This document shows positions 6,190 through 13,460 of a DNA stretch of 25,485 bases, one piece after another (the stretch's first letter is position 1; each line of letters starts with the position of its first letter). A model generated the notes under the pieces. It was not told where the DNA came from and ran no database searches. It saw nothing but the letters and a program-made list of their open reading frames with translations. A program made the translations under genes and the position numbers. The DNA is from JBFFMO01 sp037968515 (lineage in GTDB: Bacteria > Myxococcota_A > Bradymonadia > Bradymonadales > Bradymonadaceae): positions 1 to 25,485 of the forward strand of contig JBBKVQ010000115.1 of NCBI GenBank assembly GCA_037968515.1. The letters are read 5' to 3'.

Positions 6190-8394
6190 ATGGCAGACCA
6201 ATCCGAACTTTCAGAAGTAAATGACAGCCAAGCCAAATGTCCGGTGATGCACAGTGCTAACCGTGAAAAAGCTGGAACGGCGTTTTCAAACAGCCACTGG
6301 TGGCCAAACCAATTGAGCGTCAACCTGCTTCATCAAAACTCGCAAGCCGGCGACCCAATGGGCGCAGACTTCGACTACGCCAAGGAATTCAAAAGCCTGA
6401 ACTTGGACGCGCTCAAAAAAGACCTTTTTGCGTTGATGAACGATTCACAAGATTGGTGGCCAGCCGATTACGGCCACTACGGCCCGTTTTTCATCCGCAT
6501 GGCGTGGCATAGCGCCGGCACATACCGAATCCAAGACGGCCGCGGTGGTGCAAGTGCTGGCTCGCAGCGTTTTGCGCCGCTCAACAGTTGGCCGGACAAC
6601 GTCAGCCTAGACAAGGCACGCCGCCTGCTCTGGCCGCTTAAGCAGAAATACGGCCGCAAAATCTCATGGGCCGACTTGATGGTCCTCGCAGGAAACTGCG
6701 CCATCGAGTCAATGGGACTTCCGACTTTCGGTTTTGGTGGCGGACGCGTCGATGTTTGGGAACCAGAAGAAGACATCTACTGGGGACCCGAGACCGAATG
6801 GCTCGGAGACGACCGCTATAAGGGCGACCGCCAGCTCGACAACCCCCTCGCCGCTGTGCAAATGGGTCTAATCTACGTGAACCCAGAAGGTCCAAACGGC
6901 AACCCAGATCCGCTTTTGTCGGCTCGCGACATCCGCGAAACCTTCCTGCGCATGGCGATGAACGACTACGAAACCGTGGCACTGGCCGCTGGTGGCCACA
7001 CTTTCGGAAAATGCCACGGCGCAGCCGATCCCGGCAAATATGTCGCAGCTGAGCCAGAAGGCGCAAACATGGAGGACCAAGGTCTTGGATGGGTTAGCAG
7101 CTACAAATCTGGAGCCGGCGCCGATGCGATCAGCAGCGGTTTGGAAGGAGCTTGGACCAATAACCCAATCAAATGGGACAACGGTTATTTCGACAACCTG
7201 CTCAACCTTGAGTGGGAGCTCACGAAAAGCCCAGCCGGCGCGCAGCAATGGCAGCCTAAAGACCCAGCAGCCCGCGTGGTGCCTGACGCGCACGACCCTT
7301 CGAAGAAGGTCATGCCGATGATGACTACGGCCGATATGGCGTTCAAAATGGACCCCGCCTACGCCAAAATCGCGAAACATTTCCACGAAAACCCAGCTGA
7401 ATTCGCAGACGCATTTGCGCGTGCTTGGTTCAAGCTGACCCATCGCGATATGGGGCCGGTCTCGCGGTACTTGGGACCAGAAGTTCCAACAGAAGAATTG
7501 ATTTGGCAGGACCCGGTCCCCGCGGCACCAGCTCAGTTGAGCGCTGCCGACATCGCCGCACTGAAGGGCAAAATTGCTGCTTCGGGCCTGAGTGTCTCGC
7601 AGCTTGTATCCACCGCATGGGCTTCGGCTTCGACCTTCCGTGGAAGCGACAAACGGGGTGGAGCCAACGGCGCACGCATCCGTCTTGCCCCCCAAAAGGA
7701 TTGGGCAGTCAATCAACCCGCCAAACTGGCGACCGTCCTGAAGGCTCTTGAAGCGATTCAAGCAGACTTCGGTGCAACCAAGGTCAGCCTGGCCGACCTC
7801 ATCGTCCTGGGCGGCTCGGTAGGTGTCGAGGCAGCCGCTAAGGCAGCTGGTCACGACGTGACGGTTCCGTTCACACCAGGCCGCGGTGATGCAACCGACG
7901 CTCAAACCGACGTCGACGCATTTGCCGTGTTGGAGCCAACCAACGACGGCTTCCGCAACTACTCGGGCGCACAGAGCAAGCGTTCAGCCGAGGAACTTCT
8001 GGTCGACCGTGCGCAATTACTCACGCTCACGGCTCCAGAGATGACCGTGCTTATCGGCGGTCTACGTGTCCTGGGTGCAAACTCGGGCGACAACAACAAG
8101 CACGGCGTGTTGACCACGACTCCTGGAACTTTGACCAACGACTTCTTCAAGAACTTGTTGGACATGGGCACCAAGTGGTCGAGCACCGCTGATGGTGGCT
8201 TTGAAGGCAAGGATCGTAAGTCTGGCGCGACCAAGTGGACCGCTACACGCAACGACCTGCTCTTCGGTTCGAACTCGATTCTTCGAGCCGTCGCCGAGGT
8301 GTATGCAGCCGACGACGCGAAAGAGAAGTTCCTTCACGACTTTGTCGCTGCATGGACCAAGGTCATGAACCTCGACCGCTTCGACGTCGCGTAA
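6190..8394 (+). CDS. katG: Bifunctional catalase-peroxidase KatG
   Basis: A 734-residue heme enzyme that destroys hydrogen peroxide and oxidises small donors; full length for the family. The distal-site motif RMAWHSAGTYR (R103, W106, H107) and proximal GGHTFGKCHG (H270) are present, as are Y229 (IYVNPEGPNG) and M255 (RMAMNDYE), which with W106 form the Met-Tyr-Trp crosslink needed for catalase activity. The C-terminal half (about 440-734) is the inactive peroxidase-like domain. The ATG at 6190 is chosen because GGGAG lies five bases before it; an ATG at 6178 overlaps that site. No signal peptide is visible, so it should be cytoplasmic. Divergent from oxyR, with a dyad between them, and followed by a strong terminator, it forms its own transcription unit. 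Confidence 0.98.
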   Translation: MADQSELSEVNDSQAKCPVMHSANREKAGTAFSNSHWWPNQLSVNLLHQNSQAGDPMGADFDYAKEFKSLNLDALKKDLFALMNDSQDWWPADYGHYGPFFIRMAWHSAGTYRIQDGRGGASAGSQRFAPLNSWPDNVSLDKARRLLWPLKQKYGRKISWADLMVLAGNCAIESMGLPTFGFGGGRVDVWEPEEDIYWGPETEWLGDDRYKGDRQLDNPLAAVQMGLIYVNPEGPNGNPDPLLSARDIRETFLRMAMNDYETVALAAGGHTFGKCHGAADPGKYVAAEPEGANMEDQGLGWVSSYKSGAGADAISSGLEGAWTNNPIKWDNGYFDNLLNLEWELTKSPAGAQQWQPKDPAARVVPDAHDPSKKVMPMMTTADMAFKMDPAYAKIAKHFHENPAEFADAFARAWFKLTHRDMGPVSRYLGPEVPTEELIWQDPVPAAPAQLSAADIAALKGKIAASGLSVSQLVSTAWASASTFRGSDKRGGANGARIRLAPQKDWAVNQPAKLATVLKALEAIQADFGATKVSLADLIVLGGSVGVEAAAKAAGHDVTVPFTPGRGDATDAQTDVDAFAVLEPTNDGFRNYSGAQSKRSAEELLVDRAQLLTLTAPEMTVLIGGLRVLGANSGDNNKHGVLTTTPGTLTNDFFKNLLDMGTKWSSTADGGFEGKDRKSGATKWTATRNDLLFGSNSILRAVAEVYAADDAKEKFLHDFVAAWTKVMNLDRFDVA

Positions 8395-8424
8395 TTTGCG
8401 CTGAAAATTCAGCAAGCAAACATT

Positions 8425-8452
8425 AAAGGCCGCCCATTTGGGCGGCCTTTTT
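8425..8452 (+). terminator. Rho-independent terminator of katG
   Basis: An 11-bp perfect stem, AAAGGCCGCCC pairing with GGGCGGCCTTT, closes a four-base ATTT loop and is followed by more T residues. It begins 30 bases after the katG stop. Confidence 0.95.
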
Positions 8453-8507
8453 CTTTCTCAAAAATTCCCCCAAAAAAAAACAGCCAAACAGTTCGTTCAT
8501 AGTCCAT

Positions 8508-9659
8508 TTAAAAAATGACGTACCGATTTGGGGTCCTGATATAGGACATCCGGTCCGGACTTCGGAGCTCGGCGGCGGTTGCGACGGGAACCCAACTCTT
8601 TGCGGCGATTCGATGTAGTTCTTCCCTGTCGTTTTCTGGTCTCCAAGCGTCCTGCCCAGCAAGCGCCAACGCAATCAAATGCCGGTTGTATGGGTCGGTG
8701 TTCGGGTCCGCGGCCACCGCTTCGATCGCGGTACGGAATTCTTCCACATAACCCTTCCGCCACGATCCGTTCAAAAAGACGTGATTTCCTGGCGATCCCG
8801 GGAAACGCAGCACGGTACCGACGCCGTACGTGACCGCATCAACACCTGAAGGAAGGTCCTCAAGGCTCGTTTGCCAAGGTTCCGGGTAGTCCGACCCTTC
8901 CACAACCCACGGTCGGCTAATATGCACTTTACCCGCTTTGTGTCGTGACAAAACGAGATGAATTTTTCGTGGGCATCGCCAGGAGTGCGATCGTTTCCGC
9001 ACCGACCGATGGGTTTATAACGACGCAGGATCTCATATTTTAACTCGTCGTTTTGATTATGTGCGCTCCAATCCATGACGGCGGTCCAGCCATTATTATC
9101 ACTCGCAAAGTCGTCAGTCTCTGGATTGAGTTCCAGAAATCTCCGCACACTCGCTTCGCTAAGCGGCGCACTAGTCAGCGCGACGATTTCTCGTTGCTCC
9201 CACGGGGAAAACAACCTGAATTCTCCACTCCTCGGTCGCGGCCAATCCTCACTGCGCACCAATCCACGTGGATAGACAAACATGGCCCACGCCTTACCTG
9301 TGCGCGCCTCGGTCCTTTTGGCGTTTACACACTCAACCTGCTCGCCAATTTCATTCACGAATTCAGGTGACCAACTTGTGCCCGCCCATTCTGGGCGCGT
9401 GATCGACGAAACCAACTCCATCTGGCCATTGGCGGTTACCCACATCGATGGTTCCGGAAACGTCGGAATTTCGGCCCCCTTAACGTAAGTATTCACACTC
9501 GATGACGGTGAATGGCGCCGGACCTTCCTTGAAGACACGGTGCAACTGCGGAGCGCCCTCTTGTGGCATCTCTGGCATCGAAAAGTTCAGTTCCGAGGTC
9601 GGCGAGACAGCAACAGGTTCGGCGGCGTTGCAACCCAAGCTCAGGAGTAGAACCAGCAT
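8508..9659 (-). pseudogene. Frameshifted lipoprotein gene of unknown function
   Basis: Three minus-strand frames read as one interrupted protein. Part 1 (9659 to the TAA at 9480) encodes a lipoprotein signal MLVLLLSLGC with its lipobox cysteine, then a Pro/Glu-rich segment ending VIECEY. Part 2 (about 9490 to 8939) is in another frame and starts YVKGAEIPTFPEP, running to FISFCHDTK. Part 3 (about 8939 to 8508) is in a third frame, starting KAGKVHISRPWVVEG and ending YVIF. Dropping one base near 9487-9493 and changing one near 8935-8941 would join all three smoothly. The protein would be about 380 residues, secreted and lipid-anchored; no domain is recognised. The signal peptide lacks its usual basic start, as FKIH is encoded just upstream without a start codon, so the 5' end may also be damaged. 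Sequencing error is the alternative. Confidence 0.6.
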
Positions 9660-10025
9660 GACAAGTAAGTGTATTTTAAATGCTCGGCAAAACGATGTTC
9701 AAATTCCCTATGTTACCATCATAGCCGGCATCGAAAGCTTAGTGTGTGAATTTTCTGTGAAATCTGCTGTAAGCAGTTCCGCTGACATTCAACTATTTGC
9801 TCCTCAAAACGCTTGCGGTTTGCGCGGTCATTTAAACGCATGCCACCGAAACAGCGTGCGCGCGAATTGTTATCGGTTGCGCGGTCACTTTTTCTGTCTT
9901 GATGCGAGGCGAATCCGCCCATATCTATCGAATTGAACAGCGGCGTGGGGTTGTGACGGACAACTTCATGTGATTATCTTCGGCCGCCAACGGCAGTTAT
10001 GAGCTTCAAAACAAGGAAAAAGGCC
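9660..10025. other. Divergent intergenic region, 366 bp
   Basis: No gene is supported. The stretch separates the broken lipoprotein gene from the serine hydrolase gene and should hold the promoter of the latter. The only structure noted is the direct 10-mer repeat described at 9821-9888. No convincing -35/-10 pair was identified. Confidence 0.5.
9821..9888 (+). repeat. Direct repeat TGCGCGGTCA, two copies 58 bp apart
   Basis: TGCGCGGTCA occurs at 9821-9830 and 9879-9888, each preceded by GGT or GG and followed by a T-rich stretch. Both copies are on the same strand, about 140-200 bp upstream of the serine hydrolase start. They could be activator sites or a short duplication. Confidence 0.3.
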
Positions 10026-11432
10026 ATGCATAAACGTCGAATCCGCAATCCAAAACTCCTTTTGGCACTGGCCATTTTGGCGGGTTGTAGCGCTACCCCA
10101 CCAGCAAAGTCCGACACGGAGCCGCAGACGATGATCGAACAACCTGCACAGCTTTTTGACGAGACCACGCCCGCTGGGCAACAGCTCAGCTGGGTCCTGA
10201 CGCACCTCAACGAGCCCGCGCAGACGGTGACCTTAGACGAGCTCGACCAACACTTTGACGCCACGTTCAAAGCCCAAGTGCCACCGGCGCAGATGCAGCA
10301 AGTGTTTGCTCAGTTAGCGGCGGGATACGGCCCGTTTGCCGTCACCCAAACGAAGACCGGCACGCCGGAAGCCATTGTCGTGCAAGTGAAAACCAAGACC
10401 GACGAATTGTGGATCATCAGTATCGCCGCGAAACTCCAAGCACCGCATGCGATCACTGGTCTGGTGTTTCAACCCGACGCCACGGCGAATCAAGCGAATC
10501 TGCCCAAGACGTGGGAAGAGCTTGACGAACAAGTCAAACAGGGTGCAACGCTGCCAGTGCTCTACGTTGCGAAGATCGACGAGGCCGAGAATTGCCAACC
10601 GGTGCACGCGCTGCGAGGCGACGAACAGCAACCACTCGGCTCCGCCTTCAAGCTCTACATTCTGGGCGCGCTCGCCCAACAAATCGACGCCGGTAAACTA
10701 AGCTGGGATAAAGAGCTGTCGATTAAAGACGAGCTGAAAAGCCTGCCCTCGGGCGTGCTTCAAGACAAAGCGGCCGGCGAGAAAGTCACCGTCAAAGAGG
10801 CGGCCTCGAAAATGATCTCGATCAGCGACAACACCGCGACCGACCACCTGCTGAACCTGGTAGGCCGTGATAATGTCGAGGCTTGGGTCAAAACCAGCGG
10901 TCATAGTTCCCCAGAGCGTCTGACACCGTTTTTGAGCACCCGTGAGCTGTTTCAAATCAAGCTCGGGCAAGACGAGGCCTGGCGAGCGACCTATGTGGGC
11001 ATGAGTGTCCCCGAACGGCGCAAGGCCCTGAAAAAGCTCGCCAGTGAGCCGCTGCCCGGCCTTGAGTCCGCGTCTGGTTGGGACGAGCCGCGCGACGTGA
11101 ACACGATTGAGTGGTTTGCCTCGGGCCAAGATCTGTGTGCGTTGCACGCCACGTTCTTCAAGAATAAAGACCGACCGGCTTATAAGACCGCGCTTGAAAT
11201 CATGGCCATCAACGACGCCGGTTTGGGGCTATCCCCCAATGAATGGCCGTATGTTGGATTTAAAGGCGGGTCTGAACCGGGCGTAATGTTTCTGAGCTTT
11301 CTGCTGCAGGACGCCCAAGGTGACTGGTACAGCATCAGCACCGGAGGCAGTGATGACGAGCGGCCTCAGGGCGCCGGGCCTTATGTGGGCTACATTACCG
11401 CTGTCATCAACAACTTGCTTAACCCGCAGTAA
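10026..11432 (+). CDS. Beta-lactamase-fold serine hydrolase lipoprotein
   Basis: A 468-residue exported lipoprotein: basic start MHKRRIRNPK, hydrophobic core, lipobox LAGC with Cys21. Residues about 60-155 form an LpqF/DUF3887-like N-terminal domain seen before some penicillin-recognising domains. The rest is a class A beta-lactamase-like fold: S206-A-F-K209 (S-x-x-K), S267-D-N269 (S-D-N) and K413-G-G (in place of K-T/S-G). No typical E-x-x-L-N omega-loop motif was found, so beta-lactam hydrolysis is doubtful; a peptidase or esterase acting in the periplasm fits better. The start at 10026 has AAGGAAAAAGG just upstream, whereas an ATG at 9999 would put charged residues before it without a good site. 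Single gene, convergent with the next one. Confidence 0.85.
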   Translation: MHKRRIRNPKLLLALAILAGCSATPPAKSDTEPQTMIEQPAQLFDETTPAGQQLSWVLTHLNEPAQTVTLDELDQHFDATFKAQVPPAQMQQVFAQLAAGYGPFAVTQTKTGTPEAIVVQVKTKTDELWIISIAAKLQAPHAITGLVFQPDATANQANLPKTWEELDEQVKQGATLPVLYVAKIDEAENCQPVHALRGDEQQPLGSAFKLYILGALAQQIDAGKLSWDKELSIKDELKSLPSGVLQDKAAGEKVTVKEAASKMISISDNTATDHLLNLVGRDNVEAWVKTSGHSSPERLTPFLSTRELFQIKLGQDEAWRATYVGMSVPERRKALKKLASEPLPGLESASGWDEPRDVNTIEWFASGQDLCALHATFFKNKDRPAYKTALEIMAINDAGLGLSPNEWPYVGFKGGSEPGVMFLSFLLQDAQGDWYSISTGGSDDERPQGAGPYVGYITAVINNLLNPQ

Positions 11433-11489
11433 AGCGCACAGAGACCGACGGCAGCCCTGCAAAAGGTACCACATCGGCGCAGCTGCCTT

Positions 11490-12602
11490 CTATTTGTTGA
11501 CAGTCTGGGCGGTCAGCGGAGCGCCCGTGGTGTCCGTCAGGAAGGTCTCTGCGGTGTTATCGCCCTGCAGCTGCCAGCGGAAGAACGCGACCAGTTGCCC
11601 GGCTGAAAACGTACGTAGTTTGCCGTCAGTGGGCCCGTTCACACATCCGTTGCATGTCACGCCACACCCGGGTTTATCGGCATCGAGCATGTCCAAATGA
11701 CCGTAATCTTCGGCAAAAACTCGGTACGAAGGAGACGGAGCGGCGGCGTAAAATGCCTCGTAATTATCGCCGGGCGGCGCGCACGATTGGCCAAACACCA
11801 GCCCTGAGCCTAGCTCGGTACCAATGATGAGCGACGGCAGGTTGGCGTTTAGACCCCCGTCCAAAACCCTGGGTTCATTTCCAAACGGCCCGCCCTTCCC
11901 GTCCACTGGGTCAAGGCCGGCTGCGGCAAGCGCGCCGGAAAAACCCGATTCGAGCGCGAGCCATACAACCTTGGCGCCACGGCTATGTCCGGCCAGGCCC
12001 ATGAAAGTCGTATCGACGCCAACACTTAACTTTGAAGCCAGCGACGACTTAATCCAGGCGTACAGGCCGAGAGCGGCCGTGGCTTCTTCAGCAGTGGTCG
12101 GACTGCCAAAAAATGACGGTTCGTACATCTGCGGCGCAACGACGATAAATCCGTGTGAAGCGATTTGGGTCAACATGGTCGAGTAGTAGCCGGAGCGCAG
12201 CGAAAACCCGTGCTGGAAAACAATCACGGCGTATGTGCCGGCGGTCGTGGGCGCGTATATTATGATATCGACATTTGGGCCGTCGCCGTCAGCGATCTCG
12301 GTGTGTGAGACTTGGAGCGGCCCAGTGGCATAGGGATCAGCTGTCCCGACATACAGGGCCTCGCCTGTCGTCATATCAACGGCCGACATATCATCTTGTG
12401 ACATGTCGGGTTGCGCCATATCCAAAGACCCTGCGTCGGGCACCAAAGACACATCGCCGCCTGTATCGTTTTTGGCCGCGCCATCGGTCGTCGCGTCGGG
12501 CTGCGATGAACCCAAATCTAATGCAGCCCCTGTTGGGGTCTCACCCGAGTCCGAGGAACAGGCCGCTAAAGTGACGAGCAAGGCGATTAAAATCGTTTTC
12601 AT
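11490..12602 (-). CDS. Chlorophyllase/dienelactone hydrolase-like alpha/beta hydrolase lipoprotein
   Basis: A 370-residue exported lipoprotein: MKTILIALLVTLAAC with Cys15 in the lipobox, then a 70-residue Asp/Met/Thr-rich linker (repeated DM as in QPDMSQDDMS). The alpha/beta hydrolase domain has the oxyanion segment VIVFQHGFSLRSGYYS, nucleophile elbow GHSRG (Ser207), Asp231 in GLDPVDG and His302 in YGHLDML, a complete catalytic triad as in chlorophyllase/PET-hydrolase-like enzymes. Late cysteines (CGVTCNGC) may form disulfides. The ATG at 12602 is chosen because AGGA precedes it by eight bases; the ATG nine bases upstream overlaps that site. The substrate is unknown; an ester is likely. It stands alone, convergent with the serine hydrolase gene. 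Confidence 0.87.
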   Translation of the reverse strand: MKTILIALLVTLAACSSDSGETPTGAALDLGSSQPDATTDGAAKNDTGGDVSLVPDAGSLDMAQPDMSQDDMSAVDMTTGEALYVGTADPYATGPLQVSHTEIADGDGPNVDIIIYAPTTAGTYAVIVFQHGFSLRSGYYSTMLTQIASHGFIVVAPQMYEPSFFGSPTTAEEATAALGLYAWIKSSLASKLSVGVDTTFMGLAGHSRGAKVVWLALESGFSGALAAAGLDPVDGKGGPFGNEPRVLDGGLNANLPSLIIGTELGSGLVFGQSCAPPGDNYEAFYAAAPSPSYRVFAEDYGHLDMLDADKPGCGVTCNGCVNGPTDGKLRTFSAGQLVAFFRWQLQGDNTAETFLTDTTGAPLTAQTVNK

Positions 12603-12873
12603 GAAAATCATCCTATTCTTGGTCTAAGTCATGCGCTCAAGTCTTACGGGGTCTCATGGCATCGGCCACGACTTGACACCACTGGCCGACATTCCGGACC
12701 TCGCGACAACGGATTGGCGTACGTGTAGTTTACGCACATTTCCTCGAAGCCGAACGAGTGTGATGTAACGACGCAAACTTTTGGTGCACCGCTTAAAAAA
12801 CTTTCAGGGAGTTTCAGCTGACCTTCCGGCTTCAGATGCCTAGGCTTGGCGTCTAACAAAAAAGGAGCATTAA

Positions 12874-13158
12874 ATGAAAAATCTCATTCGAACCACACTC
12901 GCCCTCGGAATCCTGCTCACCAGCGCGCTCGCGTTCGCCGCGGTCACCGTTCGCTACTACAACACCGACAGCACTAACTACACTTGGGATGCCACCTGCA
13001 GCGGCTCCTCCACAAAAGTGTCGTTTAGTTCGAGCACCACCAGCAGCACCACGATCCAAGGGTCAGGCCCCTGCATCGTGCACACTCCGAATGGCGACGT
13101 GAGTTTGTCGGGCGGCGAGAAGATCAAAATCAAGGACGCCAAGATCATCATCGAGTGA
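12874..13158 (+). CDS. Small secreted protein of unknown function
   Basis: A 94-residue protein with a clear Sec signal peptide (MKNLIRTTLA then a hydrophobic run ending ALAFA, cleavage near residue 22) and no lipobox. The mature part (about 72 residues) is Ser/Thr-rich, starts VTVRYYNTDS, and has two cysteines (C42, C67) that could form a disulfide. The end is a lysine/isoleucine-rich strand-like tail (GGEKIKIKDAKIIIE). A strong AAAGGAG ribosome-binding site lies seven bases before the ATG, suggesting high expression. The alternating hydrophobic pattern suggests a small beta-sandwich. I cannot name the family. It stands alone between two larger envelope-protein genes. Confidence 0.8.
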   Translation: MKNLIRTTLALGILLTSALAFAAVTVRYYNTDSTNYTWDATCSGSSTKVSFSSSTTSSTTIQGSGPCIVHTPNGDVSLSGGEKIKIKDAKIIIE

Positions 13159-13460
13159 CTCCAAACCCAACGACCACGGCGTTCTGGGCTTTGTCCATCA
13201 TTCGATTCGAGAGCCTTGGCAATCATCCGGTCGGCCTAAAAAAGTCCCCAGGTAGTTGGATGCGAACTGCCCTTAGTTCGGGCGCACCTTCGCGCTGAAG
13301 TGCCAAAAAGCAGGACCAAAAACATCGCGACGCCCTTAGAAATAGCGGCGGAACGCTCGGTTGACGGCCCGAACTCCACATGTGACTCTGGAAGTCATAA
13401 ATTTGCCCAAAAATAGGTCAGCAAATTCCGCATTGATTATCAATTCAGATGGAGACCCAC
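13159..13460. other. Intergenic region, 302 bp
   Basis: No gene is supported. A small hairpin (CGAACT at 13263, six-base loop, AGTTCG ending 13280) lies about 100 bp after the small secreted gene but has no T-run, so it is not a convincing terminator. The last 60 bases are AT-rich and probably carry the promoter of the EGF-repeat gene. Confidence 0.45.

Noticed and set aside
6868..7905. A 345-codon minus-strand frame inside katG
   Set aside because: Antisense shadow of a highly conserved enzyme gene; no recognisable protein pattern.
11433..11489. GGCAGC...GCTGCC pairing between the serine hydrolase and alpha/beta hydrolase genes as a terminator
   Set aside because: Only a 6-bp stem with a loop of over 25 bases and no T-run.
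12644..12859. A 71-codon minus-strand frame between the hydrolase and the small secreted gene
   Set aside because: No family pattern and no ribosome-binding site; it sits where the promoter of the + strand gene must be.
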